Below, piece after piece: positions 22,251 to 33,959 of a DNA stretch of 64,000 nucleotides (the first letter of the stretch is position 1; every line of letters starts with the position of its first letter). The notes beneath the pieces are model-generated. The model worked only from the letters and a program-made list of their open reading frames with translations. It was not told the origin of the DNA and ran no database searches. The DNA is taken from NCBI GenBank assembly GCA_028571685.1, contig CM053156.1, positions 87,237,049-87,301,048 on the forward strand. Reading direction: 5' to 3'. The translations under genes and the position numbers were made by a program. The stretch comes from Heterohyrax brucei (Eukaryota > Chordata > Mammalia > Hyracoidea > Procaviidae).

Positions 22251-23377
22251 GCAGGCCGTAAACACCGCCCTGCACCTCACTGGACCAGGGCTTGTCGCTG
22301 CACCCCGAGCCTCCCTGCCCTTTCTCCGAGCCTCATCGTGATCTCACCGTGGGGTTTGCGTCACGAGCCCTGCAGGGCGAGCTTCTAGGTGGCCTCAGTC
22401 TGTTGCTGAGACCAGCCTCACAGCCGACAGTGCACCCAGGAAATCCCAAGGCACAGGCAGTCTCCCCTTCAGAATGACGCTAGTGGGTGTGGACAACACG
22501 CCCATCCCTCCCGGACCCAGAGCCAGGGCAAGTAAGGGCCAGAGCACCCAGAGCGGGACAGGAGCTCTGAAGAGTGGTGTTTTATTCTCTCCTTTCTCAG
22601 CCTTGGTCTTCACGGGAAAAAAAGGATAATTCAATTGAAACTGCACACCCTGCCTGGGTCCCTATGAGTTATGGATTTTTAAAGAGACAGGGAGAGAGGG
22701 AAGATATTGGATTTCCCAAAGTGGTTTTATCATACTCAATTTCAAGTTCATCTGCCAGCTCTGACGCAGCAGCGTGGGCAGTGGGGGCTGCTTGTCCCCC
22801 AGGGCCTGCTCACCATCCATCTTCACGCCTCTGCAAACTGGGGACACTGGAGGCTGTTTCTGGCATCCATGGGCTCCTTTCTGTGGCTCCTGTTGGCACT
22901 AGCCTGCCTGGCACATCTGTCTAGTGCAGAAGAGCTGGAGTTCCCACCCCAGGTGCTGGCCAGTCAAGTAGGGCTTGTTGACAGATCCCAAGGGTGCCCA
23001 GACCACAGAGCGCTGTATCTTAGAGGGGGCAGCCACATAGGGAAGACCTTTGAAAGCAAGTAGTGAGGACGGCAGCTCTGAGAAAGGCAGCCAGCCAATA
23101 CCCTGTGTCAGGAGCCAGGGAGCCCGTGGCATGTCCGTGACCTCCTTCTATCACACCAAGATGCATCTGGCCAGTGCTGCTCCACAGGCGAGCTCCTGCC
23201 TCCCGAGGGAAGTAGGCTGTGACTGGGGACACGTGTGGCTGTCACAGCCAGAGGAGCTACACTTCTGGCATCTCTCAGGTATAGGATGAACCCCATGCAA
23301 CAGGCAGAACAACCCCCACCACAGAACCACCCTGCCCCAGGTCAGTAGAGCAGAGGGTGACAGACCCTGCCTCAGCC
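22251..23377. other. unique sequence with a weak signal-peptide-like frame
   Basis: No repeat recognised. An ATG at 22869 on the plus strand opens 'MGSFLWLLLALACLAHLSSA' followed by EELEFPPQ and a possible donor (cag/gtgctg) near 22950. It looks like a secretory signal peptide in a first exon, but the start context is poor (t at -3) and no second exon was found. Confidence 0.25.
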
Positions 23378-23565
23378 CGGTGACACCACAGTGAAGCTCT
23401 CGGGTGCTAAAGGAAAGGCGAGTGGTTCAAATCCACCCAGCATCTGGGCAGGACAGAGAGCCACTGTTCCCACAGAGACGACTGCCAACAAAACACCGTG
23501 GGACAGTTCTGCCCTGTAGCAGAGGGTGTCACTCAGTCAGAGTCAACTGGATGGCATCTGTCAGG
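23378..23565 (+). mobile_element. AfroSINE
   Basis: Plus-strand copy with head near 23380, B-box-like 'gtggttcaaatccaccc' at 23431, 'gggacagttctgccctgtag' and 'agtcagagtcaactggatgg' at the 3' side. Confidence 0.93.
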
Positions 23566-23734
23566 GTTATGAGCTGGGTGGTGATTCTCAGTGGTTTGGC
23601 AGTTAGGAGGTAACACGGTCTGGCAGCTGTGTCATGATGCAGTCACCCTCCATGATGGGATCCGATGGGAGCAGCCAATCAGCCATAAAAGTGAGTTTCC
23701 TTCCTAAGGTACATACATGTACATTCAGGCAAAG

Positions 23735-24050
23735 CTCACTTGTTTGGTCTGGATCCTACACCCAGCTTTTACTCATCTGACCTCTGGTTCTTGGGACTTG
23801 ATGGCACATTGTCTGCTGATCTTGGGCTCGCAAGGTCCACAGCAGCCTATGACCCAGCACCCTGGCTTCTGACTTGCCGATCTTGGGCTTGTTGGGCCCT
23901 GCAGCTATGTGAGCAGGGAGAGGCCTCCAGCTCGAGGTCTGACCCACAGCCTGGGGCTTGCCATCCTGCAAACCATGTGAGCCGTTTCCTTGAGATAGAT
24001 CTGTTCCCGTGTGTGTGTGTAAGATTCACTGGCATAAGCAGCATAAGCAG
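23735..24050. mobile_element. LTR-like or DNA-type dispersed repeat fragment
   Basis: Contains 'actcatctgacctctggttc', 'gacttgccgatcttgggc', 'ctgcagctatgtgagc' and 'gtttccttgagatagatct', then a (gt)n stretch and 'attcactgg'. I recall this order from a dispersed family in afrotherian genomes whose end reads into 'gagataaatct' plus an AT/GT microsatellite, but I am unsure of the class. Confidence 0.45.
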
Positions 24051-24469
24051 CTGACAGCAGCTCATGTTGACATGGAATTCAACATATTTGGGGAGAAAAA
24101 TACCAACTCTGAGAGGTACGGGCACCTATCCCAGATGCTCTGAGAGACCCCCTCCCTTGGCTCCAGGCCCCTGGCCCTGAGCCTGTCACACATTGGTCCA
24201 CCCTAGCCCTGCTTTCTGAAGGCACCGCGTCACAGAAACGCACACTGCCACCTGGAAGGGGAAAGAGATGAGAGAAGCAGTATCTCAGGATTCACTACCA
24301 TTTTTCTCCTCTGGGCTCAAAGAGCTTTTCCAGGACAACGTTCCTTTCTATTCCTGTAATATATGCAGGAAGGTTCGCTCTTGCCTTCCCAGGTAGACGC
24401 ACTTTCTGGAGAGCTGGGGCTGACAGCTAGGTAGCGAGGGAGCAGGATCAGAACCCCCAAGTCCCAAAT

Positions 24470-24640
24470 CCCTTTTTTTATTGTTACAAATGAAAACAGC
24501 TCTTTTTTTTCCGATTATAAAAATGATACATGCACATCGGTTTTGGTTTGGTTTTTTCAATTCAAACAGTACAGAAAAACACAAGGAAGAAAAATTAAAA
24601 TAAAAAATGACCAGATCCCTTCCCCAAGAGATAAGCAAAT
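24470..24640. mobile_element. ancient interspersed repeat fragment (old L1 3' end or similar)
   Basis: 'cgattataaaaatgatacat', 'aattcaaacagtacagaaaa' and 'agaaaaattaaaataaaaa' match the style of very old L1-related 3' regions. The subfamily cannot be fixed by eye. Confidence 0.4.
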
Positions 24641-24659
24641 GCAGACATTATGATGCTTA

Positions 24660-24785
24660 TCTTTCTGGTCCTTTCTCTGCACGTAGGCGCACACGTCACC
24701 CATGTCATTTGGCCCTTCTCTGCACGTTGCCATACGCACGTCACCCCTGCCATTCTGGCCCTTTCTCTGCACGTAGGCATCGCAG
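24660..24785. repeat. tandem repeat, about 45-bp unit, 2.5 copies
   Basis: The block 'tctctgcacgt' occurs at 24674, 24717 and 24764, each time followed by a 'cacgtcacc'-containing spacer in the first two units. Spacings are 43 and 47 bp. It encodes parallel peptide runs on the minus strand (TCRER/QMTWV), which is a shadow of the repeat. Confidence 0.7.
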
Positions 24786-25121
24786 CTGACCTGCCCCCTA
24801 AAGCAGGGATTGTCCACTTTGGCCCTGTTAGCGTCTTGGATCAAGTAATTCTCTGTCATGGGGTTGTCCTGCAGAGTGTTGAACCCCCTCCCTGGCCTTC
24901 ACCCATGAGATGCCAGTCGCACACTAGCCCACCTGGGTGCCCCCTAGGGAACAGGGTCACTCCCCGTGGGGGGTGCAGCCCTCAGTGGAGCCCTGTAGCA
25001 GCTGGTCTGCACAGGCCCAGCACTGGACTGAGAGGGAGGAGCAGGGTGGGTGGCTTTTGTGACATTTGGGTAAGCACTCAGAGTGGGGACTGAGCCCTAG
25101 CTTGGATACTTACAAAGTTAA
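24786..25121. other. unique sequence, nothing recognised
   Basis: No features recognised. Confidence 0.45.
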
Positions 25122-25318
25122 GCTGTTGTTAGGTGCCACTGAGAGGATTCTGACTCCCAGTGACCCTGAGTGGCAGAGAACTGTGCCATCATCTTGCCCA
25201 GGCTGTGCCCTTTGCTGGGGCAGACTGCCATGACTTCCTCCTGCAGGGCAACTGGTGGATTCAAATGCCATCTGTCAGTTTGCAGCTGAACACAAAAGCC
25301 CCTGGCCCCCAGGGCTCC
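25122..25318 (-). mobile_element. AfroSINE
   Basis: Minus-strand copy beginning with the RTE-shared end 'gctgttgttaggtgccactg' at 25122, then 'ctgactcccagtgaccc', the 'tggtggattcaaatgcc' B-box complement and head complement near 25318. The RTE-like terminus is well preserved. Confidence 0.93.
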
Positions 25319-25357
25319 TGATGGGGCCAGCTCTTCGAGTCAGTGGTTCAGCTTCCA

Positions 25358-25470
25358 GGAGCCTCAGTCTCCACATCTGCACAGTGGGACAGTGAAGGGA
25401 CCACTATGCCCTGAGCTATTAGGTCCATTGGTGGGATTATGTGTTAGATGAGTTTCTCAGACAGGAAAAG
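25358..25470 (+). mobile_element. MIR fragment
   Basis: 'gagcctcagtctccacatc' followed by 'tgcacagtgggacagtg' and a 'ggattatgtgttagatgag' end fits the 3' half of MIR. Confidence 0.55.
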
Positions 25471-26279
25471 GTCTTTAGTGATGCCCTCTGGGGACCAGCC
25501 CTGTGCCCCTTGTGGTGAGGACCCCAGGACAGGGAGGAGAGAGTGTGCCAGAGGACAAGGGGGCTGCAGCATGGGAGGTGCGGCTGAGTAGGGTGCCGGG
25601 GGAGGGAGCCTTCAGAGTGATCTATGTCAGGGACCCAGGCCAGTGGAGCAGAGCGGGGCTGGTGCAGAGCATCGTGAGCTTCTGTCTGTGGGCTTTGTTT
25701 TTAATTCAATTCTTTTAGAAAACAGATAAGCACGCGTCTGCTTCAATCTAGTGTGCTGGGGTTTTTCTATTCATGTAAACTTCGGCTTCTTTTGAACATC
25801 AGATATTAAAAAAAAAAAGACAGAGATGTATGAGATCAGCTGATGGTTTAGCAAATTGCCTTATTCTGTTGTGGGAGTTATTGGTGAGTCACAGCTCTGG
25901 TCCCTGGGCGTGGGAGGTTTAAGGGCTGGCGAAAAGAAAGATGCTGCCTGGGCAAGCACTTCTCTCCAGTTTCTGAGTCCCCTGGACCCCTTCCCCTCAA
26001 GCCCTGCCTCCATCAGAGTGTGCCCCATAAGTCCTCAGACAGTGGGGTCAGACCATCGTCTGCTCTGACCACCTAGGGGCCAGGCGTATCGGGAACATGC
26101 CATCCCCTCACCTGTTCTCTCTGGCACACCTGAAGGACCTCTCTGGGGCCTCTCGGGCCTCTCTGTGGCCCTGTCCCTCACCTGTCAGGTGACTGTTAGG
26201 TTTTCATCTTAAAGTGCACACCTATCCCCCTCCCTAGGCAATCCTAGTGACCCCAAAAGCATAAGCAGCAAAGGACAAA
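25471..26279. other. unique sequence, nothing recognised
   Basis: No repeat or gene recognised. A run of a at 25809-25820 may mark an old retroposon end. Confidence 0.4.
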
Positions 26280-26425
26280 GCAGATGAGGGAAATCTCAGA
26301 AAAATAAACGCTTTTGTTCATCACAGAACTTTATCAATAAAATAAACAGACAGCCTACAGATTGAAAGAGAATTGGGGGGGGCACCATACATCTGATAAG
26401 GATTTAATATCCAAATATAGGATAG
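26280..26425 (+). mobile_element. L1 LINE host, piece 1 of 3
   Basis: Decayed L1 ORF2 C-terminal region ('KINRQPTD' near 26337, 'SDKDLISKYRIV' near 26395). Interrupted at about 26425 by a plus-strand RTE. The remaining pieces are at 28106-28260 and 31356-32345. Confidence 0.85.
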
Positions 26426-28105
26426 TAACATATGCAAAGACCTGGAATTGGACAACCCAAAGGGAAGGACACACTCGGCATTTCTCAAGTTGAGAGAACT
26501 GAAGAAAGATTTCAAGCTTCGAGTGGCAGTACTACAGGATTCTATGGGGAAAACCCTGAATATAAATCTCAGAAGGCAGCATATGATCAGGAGCCAGTGG
26601 TAGTGGAGGAAGAAGTCCAAGCTGTGCTGGAGAGACTGGTGAGAAGCAAGTCTTTAAGAGCTGGTGCGATATCCACCTAGATGTTTGCACAGACACATGC
26701 AGCCCTGGAAGTGCTCACTCGTCTGTGCCAACAAACCTGGAAGACAGCTACCTGGCCAACCAGGTGGCTGGAAAGAAAGCGATCCAACAGAAAGTGGAAA
26801 CTATTGAACAGTTTTCATTAATGTCACACACAAGTAAAATTTTTTTGAAGATCATTCAAAAATCCAGCATTACCTCAACATGGAACTGTCAGAAACTCAG
26901 TTCACGTTCAGAAGAGGACATGGAACCAGGGATATCGTTGCTGATGTCAGATGGATCTTGGCTGAAAGCAGAAAATACCAGAAAGATGGTTACCTGTGTT
27001 TTATTGACTATGCAAAAGCGTATGGCTCTGTGGATCATTACAAACCATTGACAATGTTGAGAAGAACGAGAATTCTAAAATACTTAACCGTGCTCGTGAG
27101 GAATCTGTATATGGATCAAAAGGCAGTCATCTGAACAGAACAAGGGAACACCATGTGGCTTTAGGTCAGGAAAGGTGTGCATCAAGGTTGCATCCTTTCA
27201 CCATACTTAGTCTGTAAACTGAGCTAATAATCCAAAAATCTGTGCAGAAGGATGTGACATCAGGATTGGACAAAGACTCGTTAACAACACACTTTATGAA
27301 GATGACACAACATTGCTTGCTAAAAAGTAAGGAAGACTGGAAGCATCTACTGATGAAGATAAAAGGCCACAACTTTTGGAGTGGATCACACCCCAACATC
27401 AAGAAAACAAAACTGCTCACAACTGGACCAATAACCAGCCTTGTGATATGTGAAGAAAAGATTGAGCTTGTCAAGGATTTCATTTTACTTGGATCCACAA
27501 TCAACATCCAAGGAAGTGACAGTCAAAAAATCAAACAACTCACAGCACTGGGCAAATCTGCTGCAACAGACTTCTTTAAAGTGCTCAAAACAGAAATGTC
27601 ACTTGGAAGACCTGACCCAAGCCAGGGTGTTTTCCATCACTTCCTATGCACATGAAAGCTGCACAATGAATAAGGAAGACCAAGCAAGAATCGGCACCTT
27701 TGAATTGTGGATTTGGCAAAGAATACTGAATACACTACGGACTGCCCAAACAATGAACAAATCCATTTTGGGAAGAGGAACAGCCAGAATGCTCCTTAGA
27801 AGCAAGAACGTCAAAACTTCATCTCACACACTCTGGACATGTTATCAGGAGAGGTTAGTCTCTGGAGAAGGACATCATCTTGATAAAGTAGTGGGTCAGC
27901 AAGAAAGAAGACCTTCAAGAGGTAGACTGACACCGTGGCTGCAACCACGGGCTCAAGCACCGCAGGGACCGCAGGCGGTGCAGGGCCGGCTGGTGCTCGG
28001 TCCTCAGCAGGGACGGCGAGGCAGTAGGACTGGCTGGTGCTCAGTCCATTGTACACAGGGTTGCTGTGAGCCGGAACCTACTCAATAGCACCTAACAACA
28101 ACATC
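26426..28105 (+). mobile_element. RTE LINE, 5' truncated, nested in L1
   Basis: Starts in the linker before the reverse transcriptase ('cctggaattggacaaccc'), passes through RT motifs ('GYLCFIDYAKAYGSVDH' near 27000, motif A with its aspartate) and the catalytic box, which reads Y-E-D-D at 27295-27306 instead of Y-A-D-D. It continues through the C-terminal 'STLNWTHTLDML'-type region. The 3' tail at 28060-28105 ends 'cacctaacaacaac', the complete RTE terminus. Several stops. L1 sequence flanks both sides, with 'atccaaa' on both flanks as a possible target duplication. Confidence 0.93.
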
Positions 28106-28260
28106 CAAAACCTATGCATTTTAAAAACTACAAGTTAACAATAAAAAGGACAATCCAATCAAAACATGGGCAGAAGATTTAAACAGACATTTCACCAAAG
28201 AGGATATATAAATGGCCAACAAGCACATAAAAAGGTGCTGAACATCCTCAGCCACTTCAA
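28106..28260 (+). mobile_element. L1 LINE host, piece 2 of 3
   Basis: Resumes the L1 from 26425: 'acatgggcagaagatttaaa', 'agacatttcaccaaagag' and 'aatggccaacaagcacataa' encode the end of ORF2. Broken again at about 28260 by an AfroSINE that itself holds an RTE. Confidence 0.9.
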
Positions 28261-28355
28261 AAATCCAAACCAGTTATCATCAAGTTGATTCCAACTTATT
28301 GTGACCCTACAGGACAGAGCAGAACAGTCCCACAGTGCTTCCAGAGCTGTAAATC
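28261..28355 (-). mobile_element. AfroSINE 3' half, split by RTE
   Basis: Minus-strand AfroSINE with tail complement 'atccaaaccagttatcatc', then 'gattccaacttattgtgacc' and 'cagtgcttccagagctgtaa'. It stops at 28355, where RTE coding sequence starts. Its other half continues at 31131-31190. Confidence 0.8.
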
Positions 28356-31130
28356 TGCAAACATCCATTAACGGTCAGAACATGGAATGCACGAAGTATG
28401 AATCTCGGAAAATTGGAAATTGTCAAAAATGAAATGGAATGCATAAACATTGATATTCTAGGCATTAGTGAGCTGAAATGGACAAGTGTTGGCCACTTTG
28501 AATCTGGCAGTTGATGAGGAATGGTGTTGCATTCATCACCAAAAAGAACATTTCAAGATCTGTCCTGAAGTACGATGCTGTCAGTGACAGGATAATATCC
28601 ATACACTTACAATGAAGGCCAGTTAATACGACTCTTATTCAAATTTATGCACTAACCACAAAGGCCAAAGATGAAGAAACTGAAGATTGTTACCAGCTTC
28701 TGAAGTCTGAAACTGATCAGACATGCAATCAGGACGTACTGATAATTATTGTTGTTTGGAATGCAACAGTTGGAAACAAAGAATAACCAAGAGTTGAAAA
28801 ATATGGCCTTGGTGAGAGAAATAATGCCAGAGATCGCGTGACAGAATTTTGCAAGACTAATGATTTTTTCATTACAAGTATCTTTTTTAACCAACACAAA
28901 CAGTGACTGTACGCATAGACCTCACCAGACGGCAAACACAGGAACAAAATGGATTCCATCTGTGGAAAAAGATGACGGCAAAGCTCCATGTCAACAGTCT
29001 GAACAGGACCAGGTACTAATTGCAGCACAGATCATCCATTGCTCATATGCAAATTCAAATTGAAACTGAAGAAAACTAGAACAAGTCCACCAGAGCCAAA
29101 GTATGACCTTGGATATGTCCCTCCTGAGTTTAGAGACCATCTCAAGGACAGATTTGATGTGCTGACCACTAATGACTGAAGACCGGACGAATTGTGGGAT
29201 GATATCAAAGACATCATCCATGAAGAGAGCAAGAGGTCATTAAAAAGACAGGAAAGAAAGAAAAGACCAAACCAGATATCAGAGACTCTGATACAGGCTC
29301 TTGAACATCAAGCAACTAAAGCAAAAGAGAGGAATGGTGAAGTAAAAGACCTAAACAGAAAATTTCGAAGAGCGGCTCGAGAAGACAGAATAAAGTATTA
29401 TAATGACATGTGCAAAGAGCTGGAAATGGAAAACCAGAAGGGAAGAACAAGTTCTGCACTTCTCAGGTTGAAGGAACTGAAGAAAAAATTCAAGCCTCAA
29501 GTTTCAGCACTGAAGGGTTCTATAGGGAAAGTATTAAATGGCTCAGGGAGCATCAAAGGAAGATGGAAGGAATACACAGTGATCATACCAGAAAGAACTG
29601 GTCGATGTTCAGCCATCTGAAGAGGCAGCATATGATCAGGAACTGACGGTACTGAAGGAAGAAGGTGAAGGTGCATTGAAGGCACTGGCAGAAAACAAGG
29701 CTCCAGGAATTGATGGAATATCAATTGAGATATTTCAGCAAACAGACACAGCACTGGAAGTGCTCACTCATCTATGCTAAGAAATTTGAAGGACGGCCAC
29801 CTGACCAGCTGACTGGAAGAGACCCATATTTATGCCCATTCTAAAGAAAGGTGATCCAACCGAATGTGGAATTACCAAACAATATCATTAATATCACACA
29901 CAAATATAATCTTGCTCAAGATCATTTGAAAGTGACTGCAACAGTATATTGAGAAGGAACTTCCAGAAATTCCAGCTGGATTCCAAAGAGGATGCAGAAC
30001 CAGGGATATCACTGCTGATGTCAGATGAAATCTTGGCTGAAAGTAGAGAATACCAGAAAGATGATTACCTGTGTTTCATGGACTATGTAAAGGCATTGGA
30101 CAGTGTGGATCATCATAAATTATGGCTAACATTGCAGAGAATGGGAATTCCATAACATTTAATTGTGCTGTTAAGGAATCTGCACACGGATCAAGAGGCA
30201 GTCGTGCGAACAGAACAAGGGGACACTGCACAGTTTAAAACCAGGAAAGGTGTGCATCAAGGTTCCATCCTTTCAGCATACCTTTTCAATCTGTATGCCT
30301 AGCAAGTAATCTGAGAATTTGGATTACACGAAGAAGAACGAGGCATCGGGATTGGAGGACAACTCTTTAACAACCTGCGTTATGCAGACGACACCACCTT
30401 ATTTGCTGGAAGTGAAGAAGATTTCAAACACTGATGAAGATCAAGGACGACAGCCTTCAGTATGGATTACACCTCAACATCAGAAAACAAAAATCCTCAC
30501 AACTGGACCAGTAAGCAACATCAGGATAAATGGAGAAAGAATTGAGGTTGTCAAGGATTTCATTTCACTTGAGTCCACAATCAACACTCATGGAAGCAGC
30601 AATCAGGAAATCAAAAGATGCATTGTACTGGGAAAATGTGCTGCAAAGGACCTCTTTAAAGTGTTGAGAAGTAAAGATGTCACTTTGAAGACTAAAATGC
30701 ACCTGACCCAAGCCATGGTGTTTTGAATTGCATCATACTCACGTGAAAACTGGACGGTGAGTAAAGAAAACAGAAAAAGAATTGATACCTCTGAATTGCA
30801 GAGTTGGAGAAGAATGTTGAATGTACCAGGGACTGCCAAAAGAACAGACAGATCTGTTCTGGAAGGAGTACAACCAGAGTGCTCCTTGGAAGCAAAGTGA
30901 GAGAATGTCTTATATACTTTGAACATGTTGTCAGGAGGGATCAGTCCCTGGAGAAGGACATCACACTTGGTAGAGTGGAGGGTCAGCAAAAAAGAGGAAG
31001 ATTCTCAACAAGATGGATTGACCCAGTGGCCGCAACGATGTGGCACAAGACCGGGTAGTGTTTTGTCCTGTTGTGCACAGGGTCGCTGTGGGTTGGACCC
31101 AACTCCACAGCACCTGACAGCGACAGCACC
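28356..31130 (+). pseudogene. RTE (BovB-like) LINE ORF, most complete copy in the window, inactivated
   Basis: The copy begins with the apurinic-type endonuclease domain: 'VRTWNARSMNLGKLEIVKNE' near 28374, then 'ILGISELKW' with the catalytic glutamate codon at 28470-28472. The usual GDWNA motif reads V-V-W-N-A (28751-28762), so its aspartate is lost. A linker follows (about 29190-29600). The reverse transcriptase has motif A 'YLCFMDYVKALDSVDH' near 30070 and an intact Y-A-D-D box at 30381-30392. The C-terminal region is at 30500-30900, and the 3' tail ends near 31130 with 'gcacctgacagcgacagc'. Many stops and frameshifts rule out function. Length about 2.8 kb, short of a full element at the 5' side. 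Confidence 0.93.
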
Positions 31131-31190
31131 AAATCTTCATACAGGTCAACCACCACACTCTTCTCTTCCAGGAACACCAGGGCTGTGGAT
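31131..31190 (-). mobile_element. AfroSINE 5' half, split by RTE
   Basis: Starts 'aaatcttcatacagg', repeating the 'taaatct' where the first half stops at 28355 (likely target duplication), and ends 'aacaccagggctg', the complement of the AfroSINE head. The middle is diverged, so boundaries are approximate. Confidence 0.6.
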
Positions 31191-31194
31191 TCTG

Positions 31195-31355
31195 ACTCAC
31201 TATCCACTCCCACTGCCATCGAGTCGATCCTGACTCATGACGACCCTCCAGGACAGAGCAGAACTGCCCCAGACAGGTTCCAAGGAGCAGCAGGTAGATT
31301 CAAAGTGCCAACCTTTCTGTGAGCAGCCAAGCTGTTAACCACTGCCCCACCAGGG
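31195..31355 (-). mobile_element. AfroSINE
   Basis: Minus-strand copy: 'ccactgccatcgagtcgatc' at 31210, 'gaccctccaggacagagc', 'gtagattcaaagtgcc' and head complement 'ccactgccccaccaggga' at 31339-31355. L1 resumes immediately after it. Confidence 0.93.
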
Positions 31356-32345
31356 AGATGCAAACCAAAACTGCACAGCAGATGCCACCTCACCCGCTTT
31401 GGAACAGTGCGAGCCAAAAAATGGAAAACAAGTGTCACCAAGGATGTGGAGAAACTGCAGCCACCATCCATCGCTGGCGGGGATACACAACGGTCCAGTT
31501 AGCACAAAAACATTTGCTGTTTCCTTGAAAAGCTGGACATACAGCTGCCACCTGCCACATAGTCCCACCACAGTCCACACACAGGAGTGAAGTGGGACGC
31601 GGACAGAACCCGCACACCACTGGTCACGGCAGCACCACCACAGGGGCCGGGGGGGACCTAAAGTCTCACCGATGATGACTGGACCCACAAACGCCGTCTG
31701 TCTGGACAGGGCAATGTTACTCTGCCATCAAGAGGCAGGAGGTCGTGCTCTCTGCTGCCTGCTACCATGTGGATGGATGGACTTTGAGAAGATCACGCTG
31801 AGCAAACACAGCAGTCACACAGGGACAAATGCCTTATGACCCCACATACGTGAAATAAGCAAATGCACAGAACCCAGAGTTTATTGATGGGTGCTGAGAG
31901 AGAGGAAGGGGGCAGTTTCTGCTTAGGGAGCAGTGACTTCCCATCAGTATTGGTGGAATGGAGGGTAAAGGACAGTGAGGACGGCCACAGCCCTGGAGAA
32001 GGAGTCGGAGCCCCGGAGCGGTACAGGCAGAGGTGGTCGAACTGGCAAGTGTTTCATTAGCTATGTTTTTATCAAAATTTTAAGAAGTGTGTCAGCTCGT
32101 ATTTTGTGTGCACTTGATAGTTCTATGCATCAACAGGATGTCGTCCTACTGGCCTCTTACTAGAGGGGAGAGCAGAGAGCGGAGAGGAGGGGACAGGAGA
32201 CTGCTAAGAGGATACGACATGTATGGAGTGGAAAGGAAGGGTGTGTTCTCATAGGCAAGGAGAGCAGAGGGGGCCGCAGAGAGATGGGCATGCAAATTTG
32301 AATTGTATTGTAAACTTTCACTCAATCACAATAAAAATATATAAT
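31356..32345 (+). mobile_element. L1 LINE host, piece 3 of 3, with 3' end
   Basis: Resumes with 'gatgcaaaccaaaactgc' and 'atgccacctcaccc' from the end of ORF2. It passes through the decayed 3' region ('cacgctgagcaaacacagc', 'gtgaaataagcaaatgc') and ends with 'cacaataaaaatatataat' near 32340. Together with pieces 1 and 2 it forms one L1 copy split by later insertions. Confidence 0.9.
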
Positions 32346-33959
32346 AAATAAATTTTAAAACATGTGTGTCAGCAGCTTTACTTGGCTCTTGCCCAGCATG
32401 GCCTTTGGGGGCAGGGCCAGCTTCTCTGGGGCCTATTTGTGTTGGCTGTGGTAGTGAGCTCATCACCTCTGTGTCCCTCCCTGCGCCGTAAGCGCCCTAA
32501 GAGCTGGCACTCGTCGAACACTCCTTGTTGTCTCGTGGTATCTGGCACATCAGTGGCGTCCCCAGTAAACACCTAGGGAAGGGACAGAGGGAGGAGACCA
32601 AGGCTCCTTGCATCTTCAGCAGTGCAATTGTGTTTTCACCTTCCTGGCACCATCTACCACCTTGTGGGATGTGAATGGACACTCCAGGTCCCTCACCTCT
32701 GCCTGTCTCCCAGACCCCACCGACGGAGCTCTGCAGCCGGCTGGCAGGTGCTGGGTGACGGTCTGTGCTCTCTGCCACTGAGGCACCCAGGGTGCCATCC
32801 TCACCCATGAGAGGCATTCTGTGAGCTGGATTTACAGCAGAGACTTCGGGGACACTGCCCATGTGGAAGGGACCCCGAGGGTCGGTGGTGAGGGTGATGC
32901 GAGAGGTGGTGAGTCTTCCTGCCAGTGTGCTGGGCCACAGGATACGCGTCTGCACAGCTGCCCGGGGATTCTGGGCAGAGAGCACCCTGACTGTGCAGAA
33001 GGGGAGGGACACCACAACCAGGGCAGTGGCCCCAGACTCATTGACCTGTCAACACATCTCTCTCCAAAAGGCTTCTTCTCTGGTTTCCCTGGCCTGTTCT
33101 CATGCAGGCCTCAACCCTAACCCTCTGTGCCCCCCGCGGCCCTTCCCTGTCCATATGCAGGTCCCAACCCTGACCCTGCATCCACTACCCCACCCTGCCA
33201 GCCCTCAGTCCCTGGACACGGCGATGCTGGCTCCACTCTTCCAGCTTCCCACCCCACCTCCCGTGCTACCTGTTACCAGGCTACCTCATCCTTCTTCAAG
33301 TCTCCACTGAACATGTTACTTCCTCCAGGAAGCCCTCCCAGCTTGTGTGGCTGAGGCTCTGTTGCCTGGCACCACCAGCGTCTGTGTCAGGCACAGGCTC
33401 TAAGTGTCCTCTTGTCTCCCTCTCTCCCCAACCTGGGTCAGGGGACCCAGAGCAAAGCTGGCAAGCCGTAGGCACACGTGTTTTGCAAATGTCTGCAGGG
33501 AGGAACAGGCAGTGGTGTACCCTAGAGGAGATGATGCCATGGGGGGCAGCCTTCATTTCTCTTCCTCTTCCTCTTTCTAGAACCCTCTGCAGCAGGATTT
33601 CGATCTACACGAAAGAGGAAGGCGTCTGGGCTCCCACCCTCCCCCCTGGGCCCTAGGCTGCCCACAACCTCCCCCCGGGCCCTGGCTGGTGCCCCGTCCT
33701 TCCTGCCTTCTGCCCAGGTGTCGCAGCTAGGTGTGAAAGAACAAGACAGCTCCATTTCGCAGAAAGGTGCCAGTGCCCGGTACACTGAAAGTACGCCAGA
33801 GACACTGTGCTGGACACACCGTGACAGGGACACTGGCACGTTTTGTCTTTCAGAGTGGGCGGCCCGGATTAGGGTTAGAACATCCTATGCGGAGGTCCGC
33901 CATCAGCCTTGTAGACAAAGTCACGAGCCCCTGCAAATGACGGGCTGAAGCATCTCACC
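32346..33959. other. unique sequence with probable L2 scraps
   Basis: Mostly unrecognised. 'ggtatctggcacatcagtgg' with 'agtaaacacctaggg' at 32537-32580 and 'acttcctccaggaagccctc' at 33319 with following sequence to 33450 resemble the L2 3' end on the plus strand. No supported gene. Confidence 0.4.

Noticed and set aside
28356..31130. RTE as a working element
   Set aside because: The reverse-transcriptase box is intact, but the endonuclease aspartate is lost and stops and frameshifts occur throughout.
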